Assembly (NCBI GenBank): GCA_009760855.2
Contig: WPIO01000057.1
Span: forward strand, 190,001 to 254,000
Direction: 5' to 3'
Source: Cristatella mucedo
Taxonomy: Eukaryota > Bryozoa > Phylactolaemata > Cristatellidae
Length of the DNA: 64,000 nucleotides
This document shows positions 1 through 10,189 of this stretch, piece by piece. The notes below the pieces were generated by a model that worked only from the letters and a program-made list of their open reading frames with translations, ran no database searches and was not told where the DNA came from. Made by a program: the position numbers and the translations under genes. The stretch's first letter is position 1, and every line of letters starts with the position of its first letter.

Positions 1-217
1 TGCAGCGATAGCTTCCGACTGGCTCCGGCACCCGCAAACCCGCGCACCTGCTAACATCGCAACGCGACGGCTTCCCTAGCATTCGCACGCGCGCCGGCTA
101 TTCGATTTCTGCTAAGAGAGATGGGCAGGGCTAGGCTTACCGCCTTGATCGATTGCCTAGCTAGCACCGACACGAAGTGCCTCGCGGCCGCAACGGCCCG
201 CGTTTTTTCAAAGAAAT
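1..217. other. unassigned start of window
   Basis: Moderately GC-rich sequence with no ORF of note, no splice-bounded exon and no similarity to the repeats seen elsewhere in the window. It ends in an A-rich run that belongs to the SINE that follows. Confidence 0.4.
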
Positions 218-368
218 AAAAAAAAATATATAAAATTTATTTGTATAGCGCCCCGAGAGAACTTAATCTCTATTCAGGCGCTTTACATATGCCTCGGGGC
301 TCAAGCCCACGACCTCAGCTAGACCTTGGCCGGGGCGAGCGCCTTAACCGCTGGACCAATCCAGCTCG
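218..368 (-). mobile_element. SINE-A copy, tRNA-derived, near full length
   Basis: Read on the minus strand, the element starts at 368 with a tRNA-like head. An A-box-like stretch (TGGTCCAGCGGTTAAGG) is followed by a B-box-like stretch (GGCTTGAGCCC). The body has the stem-loop GTAAAGCGCC...AGAGATTAAGTTCTCT...GGCGCTATAC and the element ends in an A/T-rich tail. The same unit recurs at 8545, 14165, 27620, 31935, 45556, 54150 and 57320. Pol III promotion is inferred from the boxes. Confidence 0.85.
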
Positions 369-1371
369 GCAAATCGATTCAGTCCTTATAATTGAGAATT
401 GAGCTCTAGTCGCCCGTACCTGGTCTCTAGTTAAAATTAAGAAAAACCTAAAGCGGCCGACTCCGCAGCCTCTTGTACGCGAAGTGAACAGAGGCTGGGG
501 GTCGTGGGGAGCAGAGGAGAGCAGAGGCGGCGGAGAGCAGAGGCGGCGGAGAGCAGAGGCGGCGGAGAGCAGAGGCGGCGGAGAGCAGAGGCGGCGGAGG
601 GGTCGTGGCTCTCTCTGGTGCTTGCATAGAAGCTGCCCGCGGCGGAAGCTGACGTGGAGCGATCGGCAAAGCGCAAGAGCGCCGGGAAGAGCTCGCGGCG
701 CTGGCCCCGGCGGCGAGCGACCTCGATGCTCTGCTGGCGCAATTCGCAGACATTCGCCGCGAAAGTTCGAACTGCGCAGCGAGCACTTCCGTTTTCTATT
801 GCCAGCTGAGCGCGTTGCGGTAGCTGCCACCGCTCCTCCCGCGTACCGCCGACGGCGGCACGCGGCAGCTTGTAGTCTGAATTATCGTCGCGCACTGCAC
901 AAAACACCAGCCGTCGAGCAATACCGCCACTTTATTCCCCCCCCCCACACGGAGCAGGGCGAAGCACGACTCTCCTCGCCCCTCTCGCCTACAGGAGTCC
1001 CCCCCCGACTCCCCTGTCAAAACAACCACACTAATAGCACGTCCCGGCTGCTTACCACATCGAGTGTCACAGCCCACTCGTACAGCGATCAGGGGCAGTG
1101 TCGTCAATTAAATAAAACCACACAGCTCACGCGGTCGATCGCGCGCTGCACGCCTAAGCCTGCGGCGCAAAGAATTAATTGTCACCGACAGAGCAGCCCT
1201 TGTACGCCGCAATAACTTACCGCCCCGAAGGGACCGTCGAGCTGATGCCACTGCGTCGCCTTGATGGATGGCTGGTGGGTGCTGGCACGGAATCGAGAAA
1301 TGTACGCACAAAATTTACAATGGGTGAAAAAAGTCACCCATTCACTACGGGTCGTTATATCTTTTAACCTT
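369..1371. other. GC-rich stretch without a supported gene
   Basis: Long open frames exist on both strands, but they run through the minisatellite at 520-605 and show no recognisable domain. No convincing exon was found. A promoter or first exon of a gene outside my recognition cannot be excluded. Confidence 0.3.
520..605. repeat. 16-bp minisatellite, about five copies
   Basis: The unit GAGCAGAGGCGGCGGA is repeated head to tail about five times with almost no change. Sixteen is not a multiple of three, so the repeat is unlikely to be under protein-coding constraint. Confidence 0.85.
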
Positions 1372-1457
<86 letters not shown>

Positions 1458-1533
1458 GGAGTCACACAGAGAGACAGAGAGAGATAGAGAGAGACAGAGA
1501 GACAGAGACAGAGAGACAGAGAGACAGAGAGAC

Positions 1534-1564
<31 letters not shown>

Positions 1565-1858
1565 CAGACAGAGAGACAGAGAGAGACAGAGACAGAGACA
1601 GACAGAGAGACAGAGACAGACAGAGAGACAGAGACAGACAGAGAGACAGAGACAGACAGAGACAGAGACAGAGACAGACAGAGAGACAGAGACAGACAGA
1701 GAGACAGAGACAGACAGAGAGACAGAGACAGAGGCAGACAGAGACAGACGGGGGGACGGGTGGACGGATGGACAGACAGAGGGAGAGAGACAGAGAGAGA
1801 GACACAGAGAGAGAGAGACACAGAGAGACAGAGAGAGAGACAGAGAGAGACATAGAGT
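1372..1858. repeat. (GA)n followed by (GACAGAGA)n compound microsatellite
   Basis: Pure GA dinucleotides run from about 1372 to 1455. They pass into about 400 bp of GACAGA/GACAGAGA units that end exactly where L2 sequence begins. The same GACAGAGA unit restarts at 4455, directly after the 3' end of that L2 copy. The open frames here are simple Arg/Glu/Asp or Ser/Leu repeats and are not genes. Confidence 0.95.
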
Positions 1859-1859
1859 G

Positions 1860-4455
1860 ACTCATTGTCTCTTGTGGCTCATGTGCATGGCCCTACCCAC
1901 ATCAAGGGTCACACACTCGACCAGATTTTCTCATATAACTGCACTCTGTCATCACCAACTATTGCCAAATCATGCTTATCTGACCACATGCAGATCTCAT
2001 TCAATCTACAGTGTGTGCCCACATCCTCCTCTACAATGACCTGTGAATCGCGAAACCTCAAGACCCTTGACATCGATGCTGTCCGTGCGAGAATATCTGC
2101 TTCACCTCTGCTGCTCAATCCTCCCTCCGATCTGTCATCATTGGTAGATGGCTTCAACACGACACTAGCTGACACGCTAGACGAGTTTGCCCCTCTGAAA
2201 AAGTGCACTGTGCGCCCCCCCCCCCCCCCCGCCCAGACGGCCTATGGTTTACCGCAGACATTAAACTAGCCAAGTCTACTAAACGAAAGCTTGAAAAAGC
2301 ATACAAAAGATCCGGACTAACTGTCCATCGACACGCATATGAAGACTACTGTAGGTTGTACCAATCGATCCTAGCAAAGGCCAAGTCTAGTTTTTATAAA
2401 AACATTGTTGAATCACAGATGCACAATCCAAAAATGCTGATGTCGACAATAAACCATCTCCTCAACCGTTCCCAGATTAGCTCCTTACCTGATGATCCTA
2501 ATGATGATCTAGCCGATCGCTTCTCTCGATTCTTTGTGCAGAAGATAGACAATATCAGGGAATCCATCCCTGCGATGACAACCTCCCCACTAGAATGCTG
2601 TTCCTCGGTTCCTGGATGCACCTCAATGTCTGCATTTAAGCAGGTCACTAGTGATCTAGTCCTAAAGTTCGTATCTCAATCAAAGAAGACAACAAGTCCT
2701 CTGGACCCTATTCCCACTGTCCTGCTCTTACGTTGATTGATCTGCTGCTGCCATGCATAACTAACATAATTAATATGTCATTAGCCTCAGGTCATGTCCC
2801 AGCACCTTTCAAAAAAGCTGTAGTCAGGCCACTTCTCAAGAAAGCTACACTTGACCAAGAGAAGTTGAGCAACTACCGCCCAGTCTCCCTTCTACCATTC
2901 CTATCAAAGACACTCGAACGGGTCGTGGCGGACCAGCTAAACTCGTATATCGAAGCCTCACACCTTGCTAGTAAGTTCCAGTCTGGCTTTAGAGCTAATC
3001 ACTCCACAGAGTCAGCATTGCTTCGGGTATACAACGACCTACTTAGGAATGCAGACATGGGTAGAGTGTCTCCGCTTGTTTTGCTTGATCTTTCGGCAGC
3101 TTTTGATACCATCGATCACAAAGTTCTTTAGAGCGCATCTCATCTCGCCTGGGCATCACTGGCACTGCTCTGCAGTGGTTCAGGTCCTATCTCAGTGGGA
3201 GACTCCAGAGTATTGACGTGAATGGACAAAGATCATCTGAAGTACCTCTGAAATATGGAGTACCTCAGGGCTCAGTGCTAGGTCCGGTTCTTTTCACGGT
3301 TTATACTCTGCCTCTTGCTGATGTGATTGCCAAGCACAATCTAGGCTTTCACTTCTATGCGGATGACACTCAGTTGTACATTTGCTTTGATCCCTCCCAG
3401 CCTTCGAGCACCTCAAATTCTCTCAACTCACTTGCTGCATGCATTGATGACATCCGATCATGGATGGCAGCAAATTTTCTAAAACTTAACGATGATAAAA
3501 CTAACTTACTAGTTATGGGCAAACCCAGTATGATTCAGAGATTGGAAAGGCTGACTCTCAAAATTGGCTCTGCCAGCTTATCTCCTGTCGAATCAGCTCG
3601 AAATCTAGGTGTCATATTCCAAAGCGACCACTCGTTAGACAACCATATCAGCTCCACAGTCAAATCTGCCTATTTTCAGCTTCATAACATTGCTAAAATT
3701 CGGGCTTGTTTAGATAAAGATACCACGTCCAAGTTAGTTCATGCATTCGTGACATCCCGCCTCGACTTCTGCAACTCACTGCTTACTGGCCTACCAGCAT
3801 GTGCGATCAGGCGATTGCAGCTTGTGCAAAACTCGGCAGCTAGACTTGTCTGCCGTGAGCGTCGCAGTTGCCACATTACTCCACTTCTTGCCGACCTGCA
3901 CTGGCTACCAGTCAAGCAACGGATTGACTTCAAGGTTTTGTCGCTCACTTTTAGGTCCCTTCATTCTATGGCTCCAGCCTATCTGTCAGATATACTACCC
4001 CATCAGGCCAAGCGTCGTACCACCCGCTTCTCGGAATCCAACAGTCTAGAAATACCTCATATAAACCTTAAATCCTTTGGAGACCGTGCATTTAGTTCAT
4101 ATGCTCCCAAAGCCTGGAACTCCCTCCCGACCTGCGTCAAAACATCCCCTGACCTGACCACATTTAAAAGGAACCTAAAAACACACCTATTTAGGACAGC
4201 ATTTAGTGGGTCCCTGTGATTCGTCTTTGATGTGCTTATGCGTGCTGACACTGTGCATGCTGCCACTAACCACATTTGCATGCTGACCCTGTGCATGTCA
4301 CCCCTAACCATATTATTCATCTCGTTTGCTTTTCAAGCATGATTTTACTTACCATTCAATTGCATTACACTTTACAGCAAATGTAAAGCGCCTAGAGAGA
4401 GATTGAGTTCTCTGAGGGCACTTTATCAAGTGAATTATTATTATTATTATTATAG
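1860..4455 (+). mobile_element. L2-like retrotransposon, family 1, copy A (5'-truncated)
   Basis: The copy starts in the C-terminal part of the AP endonuclease domain (GPTHIKGHTLDQIFS, then SDHMQISF near 1980). It continues through the reverse transcriptase and the C-terminal domain to a 3' UTR. The end is the stem-loop AAAGCGCC...GGGCAC(T)TT and a short (TTA)n tail near 4455. It is the longest L2 copy in the window and the reference I used to recognise the other family-1 fragments. Confidence 0.93.
1865..4219 (+). pseudogene. L2 ORF2 (endonuclease C-terminus, reverse transcriptase), frameshifted
   Basis: This is the non-LTR ORF2 product for target-primed reverse transcription. Visible parts are the endonuclease C-terminus, the RT palm ([60 protein letters not shown], catalytic FYADDTQ at about 3350) and the typical tail [20 protein letters not shown] with stop at 4217-4219. 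Three lesions break the frame: a run of about 17 C at 2214-2230, a 1-nt loss near 2734 and a 1-nt loss near 3128, the last two judged against the other copies. The segment from 3218 to 4219 is still open. Confidence 0.93.
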
Positions 4456-4545
4456 AGACAGAGACAGAGAGACAGAGAGACAGAGAGACAGAGAGATAGA
4501 GCGACAGAGAGACAGAGAGACACAGAGAGAGAAGAGAGAGGTACG
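4455..4545. repeat. GACAGAGA microsatellite downstream of L2 copy A
   Basis: GACAGAGA units begin immediately after the (TTA)n tail of the L2. They match the tract on its 5' side (1456-1858), so the element appears to sit inside, or to have seeded, one microsatellite. Confidence 0.85.
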
Positions 4546-4735
4546 ACGCCTAGCAAAGCCCGGTGGGAGAATAGATCTGATAGGTAAGCTGGAGCCAACG
4601 AATGAGGGGACCTAAAAGTGAGTGACAAAACCTTGAAGTCGAAGCGTTTCTTGACGGAGAGCCGGTCAGGTCATAGAGAAGTGGTGTGCTATAGCAACCG
4701 CGACGCACATGACAGACAAGCCAAGCTCGGCTCGT
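4546..4735 (-). mobile_element. L2 family 1 fragment
   Basis: The minus-strand translation includes [19 protein letters not shown], which matches the conserved C-terminal region of the family-1 ORF. It lacks the 3' tail and is in the opposite orientation to the copy just upstream. Confidence 0.75.
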
Positions 4736-4892
4736 GAATCTAACTCAAGGCAAAATCTAAAATGTAATAATATACTCAGTGTCAATAGATATTTAATCGG
4801 CTTTGCAGCAGCAACATGTTTTTATTTCGTCTTTAGTGCAGCCTCGAGAGTCGCTTGCTGACAGTTTTTATACGTGTGTTTGCCTCCACCCT

Positions 4893-5058
4893 AGTGACAG
4901 TCGAACCGGAATTAGAACCAGCCATCGACTTCCTCAGCGCTATTGCCAGCCTCATTCGTTTGAAGTCCAGCAGCAGAGGGAGGGAAGAAGCAGGCGAGTC
5001 AGCGAGTACAGCAGACACCATTTCAACGACGGCGTTAATTACGGCAGCTCCTTCATGG
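4893..5058 (+). CDS. possible internal exon of an unknown gene
   Basis: A pyrimidine-rich acceptor (GCCTCCACCCTAG) precedes 166 bp that are open in more than one frame and end at a good donor (TTCATG|GTAAGC). An earlier acceptor ends at 4836. One plus frame reads VEPELEPAIDFLSAIASLI and the minus strand is also open. I recognise no domain and found no neighbouring exons, so this may be chance. Confidence 0.22.
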
Positions 5059-5317
5059 TAAGCTGGTCAATTGCTCGCGCGACCAGACAACGAGCCAGCC
5101 TCCAAGCATTGCCTCTGCCAGGTTTTGCGAAGTCCTTACCTAAGTAAATTAAATCACCGTCAATGGCTCTACAATTTCATAATTAGACTGCAGAGGTTTG
5201 TATGTACCGTTTGAGTGCAGATTCTGACGCGTATTGCTGGATGCGAAGTCTGTTAGGTTTCAAAAGCGAACAGTTATGGTATGAGAAAGCAATGCAATGG
5301 AATGGTGCTCGAATTAT

Positions 5318-5390
5318 AATAATAATATTGATCGCTTGTATAGCACCCTAAGAGAGCTATCTCTATCTCGGCGCTTTGCAACTCGCTGCA
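5318..5390 (-). mobile_element. truncated SINE-A or L2 tail
   Basis: The sequence TTGTATAGCACCCTAAGAGAG...TCTCGGCGCTTTGCA is the stem-loop body shared by SINE-A and L2 family 1. No tRNA-like head follows, so it cannot be assigned firmly to either. Confidence 0.55.
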
Positions 5391-5599
5391 AGATAACCTA
5401 TATCATGTATTGTATCTCCGTCTGTAACTTCACAAAGACTATGTGGGTCTTACGCAGAAAAGCTTTTTGTAATAGCGCACCCAAGGCCTAAGCGGCCATA
5501 AGCAGCAACAAAGCTAAGCCAACAGACTTGATCTCATGCAACAACGAGAAAGTGGGAACCATAGCTGCGTCAGGAGAGCTGTTAAGTGTTAAGTGTTAA

Positions 5600-5726
5600 G
5601 TAGAAGTGACTGCTGCGAAGGTAGGACACCGTAGGGACCTCGGCGGCAATCCGAGCGCACGTGCGAAAGTTCAGGCGTGTGATGTTCGACGTGAGACCGT
5701 GGAGTCGCACTGCCCTCGCCGCTGTT
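5600..5726. repeat. 126-bp duplicated sequence, copy 1
   Basis: The segment from GTAGAAGTGACTG to CTCGCCGCTGT recurs at 7401-7527 with only scattered changes. This copy interrupts family-2 L2 sequence and is flanked by (GT)TTAAG on both sides, which looks like a target-site duplication. Confidence 0.8.
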
Positions 5727-6054
5727 AAGCAGTTAAGTGCATAGCATGGAAGTAGCAACTCAGGACGGCTTGAAAAGATGTGCCATAGCCGGCAGCAGGA
5801 GAGCAGTTGTCATTTGTGTGTATGTAATTTGCTGCGTAAGAATTAAGGAAGTGAGTTCCAAAGTCAAGGACCTGCATCTTTGAAGGTCACCGTGAGAGAC
5901 AGTTCCTAATCTTTGACTAGTATTGCGCGTGATGACTGACTGTGGAGGCAGTCTTCTTAACGAAGCTTTCAAAATGCATGCAGCTGTCGAAGACGACACC
6001 TAAATTCTAAGCGCACGGTGGTGGTCACACAACGGCATCACTTATTAGAAGAGC

Positions 6055-6175
6055 AAAGCCTTCTAGCGTAACGCTTACACTTCTAGCGTAACGCTTCTAC
6101 CAGTAACGCTGCTACCAGCAGTACCTTTTAGCGTAACGCTTATACTAGCTTAACGTTTATACAGTCACACGCTTG
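6055..6175. repeat. degenerate TAGCGTAACGCTT short repeats
   Basis: The motif TAGCGTAACGCTT and shortened forms (GTAACGCT, GCTTAACGTTT) recur five or six times. GCGTAACGC is itself nearly palindromic. The repeat interrupts the decayed L2. Confidence 0.65.
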
Positions 6176-6860
6176 CGGTGTCCTATGAGCAGCAGTTCAG
6201 TTTTATCGTAGTTTAGTTTAAGGAAATTCGCCGACATCCTGTCTCGAATGTCGGCAAGGCAAACATTCAATGTATTAGTCTACAGCAGATTCCGATGGTT
6301 TAAACGAAAAGTGCCGCTGACTATCGGCAGCATAAAAGCGACAATATCCTATTCCATGGTCCTGAACCAATTTTCCCAGCGGTTGAGTATGAATGGAGAA
6401 CAGCAAGGAACCGAGGATGGACCTTTGAGGGAATCCACACGTATCTGTGCTGGTGGGTGAGACCTGATCCCCAAACAACACAGACTGAACGCGATCGGAT
6501 AAGTACGATTTAAAACAAGCCAGTGCCTCGTCGGTCATACCGATCGTTGTTCTCAATCGCTCAAGTAGGATATATCGATCAACGGTGTCGAAGACAGACA
6601 GATCTAGCAGTGTTAGGGCAGTGATATTCCCATCATTGTTGCTACCCAGGATGTCATTGGTTACACAGAGAAGAGCAGTTTCAGTTGAGTGCTGCCTGTT
6701 GAAATTGTTCTGGGATTTCAATCTTTCCAATGTATGCTACCAGCTACTTAGCGACGATTTGTCAGGAATCTTTTGCAAAAAAGAAAGAAGGGAAACTTGG
6801 CGATCTTTTTCAAGGATGTCTGTATCTAATGCAGGCTTTTGAAGTGCCACGAAACTGCGC

Positions 6861-7400
6861 TATCGTATACGCTATCGTATACTTTCTTCTCGGAGATTGA
6901 ACTAAGCTGCCGCTTAACAGATGCGTGGGGATGTGCTAGCTTGCATTCATCAAACCTGGCGGCCAACGTTTCAACGCTCGCGCATTTTTATTAGTGAATA
7001 TATTCTCTTGTCGTGTCATCATAGCCATTTACAAAGTTTTGCCACTGCGATCGAGCTGAACTTGTCTGAGCTGGAATCCCGCGATCGTCTCACTTTCTAG
7101 TACACCGAACCGTTCAGAGGCAGCTTCGTGATCAATCCGGAATGGACGTCTGAGAGACTCGAACACAGACGGGCCGACGCTCAGCGACGAGAGAGACGCG
7201 TGATCTCAGCGTAGGCGAAGCCCTGCGCCTTCGTCACCTTTCGCTGCCGGCGCATCTCACGAAAAGGACGCCAGCTCCTCTCGCGCGTCCGGCCATTCGA
7301 CCAAGTCACGTGATTCTTTACCGTGCTCAGCGCCGAGAAAGATGATTAAAATGCTGCAGCTGCGACGCTGTGCTGTTGGTTTCGATGCCACTCGCTAGCT
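6861..7400. other. no gene seen
   Basis: No ORF, exon or known repeat was recognised. Around 6860-6885 GCTATCGTATAC occurs twice in tandem. Confidence 0.35.
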
Positions 7401-7527
7401 GTAGAAGTGACTGTTGCGAAGGTAGGACACCGTAAGGACCTCGGCGGCAATCCGAGCGCACGTGCGAAAGTTCAGGCGTGTGATGTTTGACGTAAGACCG
7501 TGAAGTCGCACTGCGCTCGCCGCTGTC
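7401..7527. repeat. 126-bp duplicated sequence, copy 2
   Basis: Same sequence as 5600-5726. This copy ends only a few bases from the stop codon of the minus-strand reading frame at 7533, so it may be the original, as 3' UTR of that putative gene, with the copy at 5600 as the derivative. Confidence 0.78.
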
Positions 7528-7532
7528 TCCTC

Positions 7533-7770
7533 CTATACTCGCTGTAGCACTTTGTTGCCCTTGATCTTCTCGTTGCGCGCCTTTAGAGCAGCGTCCACGC
7601 TCTGCGGAAGTGACGGATCGTTAAAGTGCTCTGCAGCGAAGAGGAACAGCGAGGCTGCAGCGACGGATGCGGTGAGCAGCTTCACCCTGGGACCGGACCG
7701 ATTTCCCCGACGACAGGCACGAGCTAATGCTGAAAACAACGGCGATCCAATCGCGAAGCTCAAAATCACT
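7533..7770 (-). CDS. possible terminal exon of a small membrane protein
   Basis: A minus-strand frame of about 79 codons follows a plausible acceptor (CATCTCGGCAG) and runs to a stop at 7533. It has a hydrophobic segment (VILSFAIGSPLFSALARA), a basic loop, a second hydrophobic stretch (LLTASVAAASLFLFAA) and a polar, lysine-rich end (ARNEKIKGNKVLQRV). That layout fits a two-helix membrane protein C-terminus. I do not recognise the family and found no upstream exon. An AATAAA on the same strand lies near 6988. Confidence 0.35.
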
Positions 7771-8054
7771 GCCGAGATGTACTAGCAATGCAAATAGGTG
7801 CAAGTGGCAATAAAAACAAGGAAAACGTTGCATAGTCCCAATAGTTTGAAAGGGAAAACTGAAGCTCAGAACCGGACTAAATCGCTCCATAAATTCTCCG
7901 TCGATATTCCATCAAATCTCTAGCAGATACGTTTTGAAAGAAATTAGATACGAGTTCTAAAATACAGCTATAAGAAATGCCTACCAAGGAGAAAATAAAG
8001 CAACGAAAAGCCCAACTGCAAAGTGCTCGTTGTAATAAAAAAAATCCTTACACG

Positions 8055-8125
8055 ATGTTTGTATCGCCCCTTAAGAGAATTTGATTTATCTCCAGGCGCT
8101 TTACAAATCCCTGCCAAAGAACAAA
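8055..8125 (-). mobile_element. SINE-A/L2 tail fragment
   Basis: TTTGTATCGCCCCTTAAGAGAA...CCAGGCGCTTTACAAA is a worn copy of the shared stem-loop, without a head or other L2 sequence. Confidence 0.55.
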
Positions 8126-8544
8126 TATCCAAGGGTTCGTAGTAGGCATGGTATGAAGCATGCACAAGCAAACAAGTATCATGCTTAGAACACCATGCTA
8201 AAGCAAATACGAAGGCACTCGTGGCCATTGGCTAGTAAGACCTAAGGCTCGGTTGATACCACGGCCTGAATTTTGCACGGGAACGCACGCATAGCACAGT
8301 AAAACAAATTTAATGGGCATAATTTAACATTAATTTTCCGTAGTGATAATTGCAATGTGAAAAATACTAAGCCTTTGTATTTCTCAACGGTTAGCACGCT
8401 GGTATGGTAAACGACATTGAGATGTGGTAAATGTTCGTGTCACACCCGTTATGAAAACTTCGCCTGTACTCAGTTAACATCAGGTCTACGCGCTCTATTA
8501 ATCAGTTAGACATGGGACAATTATTTTAATTAAAAAAGATATAC

Positions 8545-8665
8545 TTCATTGCATAGTGCCCTAAGATGTTTGAATCTTTTTCCAGCCGCTATACAGACAT
8601 TGCAAGGCTCGAGGTAACGACCTTGGTCGTTATCAGGCGAGCACCTTGACCCCTTGGCCAAAGGC
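8545..8665 (-). mobile_element. SINE-A, diverged copy
   Basis: Body (CATAGTGCCCTAAG...CAGCCGCTATACA) and tRNA-like head (GGCTCGAGG...GACCTTGG...GCGAGCACCTTGACC) are both present, with many changes from the copy at 218-368. Confidence 0.7.
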
Positions 8666-9490
8666 ATTTTAGATTAAAATGTCTGGAAAGCGGCGGTTGG
8701 AAATTACACAACAACCGAAAGCCGTCAGCCATTGGACAGGAAGCAGACGAGTTTTCATTCGCGAGCCGGGGAAGCACTCCCGCTACCTCTGATTGACTGG
8801 AGCTTCTCTATTGATTGAGCTACTGCTACCACGCGCTCAGCAGCCCTCGACACGAGGCCTAGAGCCCTCGCTTCAAATGTCCACTTTACGCGCTCAATCC
8901 TGGTCGGAGTTATTCGTGAATCGCTCTTGATTGCAAGGGTAGGTTTTGTCTCAAGTGGGTGCTAAGGAGGCAACTACTTTGTCAAATGAGATGGGCTATC
9001 AGAGACCGCAGCTAAATTATTAACGCAGGTCCAGGTTAATAGGGGGACGACTCTAACCGACCCACCCCTGCAGTCCGACGGGTGCAATCTTACTTGACGC
9101 GTTTGAATGGCCGAATGCAAGCGTGGCCGTTAGCAGCGGTTACTGGTAAAGCAGCTGCTTGAAAATGCACAAGAGTAAACGTTTCGAACTCGTTTCTAAA
9201 CGTTCACGAACCTGCAGCAAACTCCCTGACATTCTCCGGTCTTCGGAGGAACACGTCTCTGCAGATAGAACCATAAAGTATTCAACTGTTACATTCAAAC
9301 GTGGCGCCGCCTTGCGAGCGCATTGATTCTGCTACTGTGCAATCCAGATCGAGGCCATACCTCAAAAAGTCAGACACGAGGCATTCCACTTCCGGATGTG
9401 CCCTAAGATATCTTTCGTTTTCGGCACGAGTCTTGATCTATAAAGGAAGTCCAGCATAGCCGAATCGATAGCTCTTACGAACTTGCAAGT
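8666..9490. other. no gene seen
   Basis: Unique-looking sequence with no ORF above about 60 codons that carries a recognisable motif, and no clear repeat. Confidence 0.3.
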
Positions 9491-9499
9491 CGTGAGCTC

Positions 9500-10085
9500 G
9501 AGCTTACGAAGTGCAAAGCAACCATATCAAGCCACTTATGTCTGACCTGCAATGGCTCCCAGTGATGCAACACATCAACTTCAAGGTTTTGCCATTCACT
9601 TTTAGGTCACTTTATTCTCTGAAACCAGTTTAATTATCAGAGCTACTCCCGAACCAGGTTAGATATCGTACCACCCGCTCTTTTCTGGCTTAGATCGATT
9701 AGCTACACATCGTACGAATCTCAAATCCTATGGAGACCGTGGCTTTAGTTCATATGCTCCCAAAGCCTGGAACTCTCTCCTGACTGACGTCACACAATCT
9801 CTGACTTGATGACATTTAAAAGAAGCTACACAATTTTCTGTTTATCACAGTATTTAGTCGGTCCTTTGATTCTTTTTTTGGATGCTTATGCATGCTGACA
9901 CTGTGCATACTACCTGTAGCCATTGTGTACATGTTGAAACCGCGCATGTCACCTCTAACCATGTTATGCTTGTTGACATAGCAAATGTAACCACTAAAAA
10001 TGTGATCGTGCTTCCTTTACAGCATACGCAAAGTGCCTAGAAAGGCACTAAGTTCTCTGAGGAAACAATACAAACGTATTATTAT
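9500..10085 (+). mobile_element. L2 family 1, 3' fragment
   Basis: Starts in the C-terminal coding region (CTGACCTGCAATGGCTCCCAG...), continues through the domain encoding the YAPKAWNSL block and ends in the 3' UTR, a decayed stem-loop and a (TTA)n tail. Frames are broken by several indels. Confidence 0.8.
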
Positions 10086-10189
10086 TATAATTATTATACT
10101 GCGAACATGATGCAACGGGTTGCTTTTGAAGGAGGTAGTGACTTTCTAAAGAACCAGGATTCCCAATGTGAGGTCTAGCAGGTCGTTCA

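Larger units (their letters stand above)
5395..6860 (-). mobile_element. L2-like retrotransposon, family 2, old copy
   Basis: The 3' UTR at 5395-5590 matches the second L2 family also seen at 10190, 16140, 25588, 30215, 37855, 46940 and 55795. Upstream on the minus strand lies a decayed RT (ORF 6730 to 6275) with the blocks HSTETALL, ALTLLDLSVFDTVDRYILLERL and GFPQRSILGSLLF. The catalytic box has decayed to YAADSQ in place of YADDTQ, so the copy is dead. A 126-bp foreign piece interrupts the 3' region at 5600-5726. Confidence 0.8.

Noticed and set aside
218-368. tRNA gene
   Set aside because: The A and B boxes are tRNA-like, but the sequence continues into the repeated SINE body and recurs many times; no clean cloverleaf with acceptor stem was seen. 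The same applies to the other SINE-A and SINE-B heads.
1182-1865. Long open frames of Ser/Leu (minus) and Arg/Glu/Asp (plus) repeats
   Set aside because: They are the translation of the GA/GACAGAGA microsatellite; no start, domain or splice context supports a gene.
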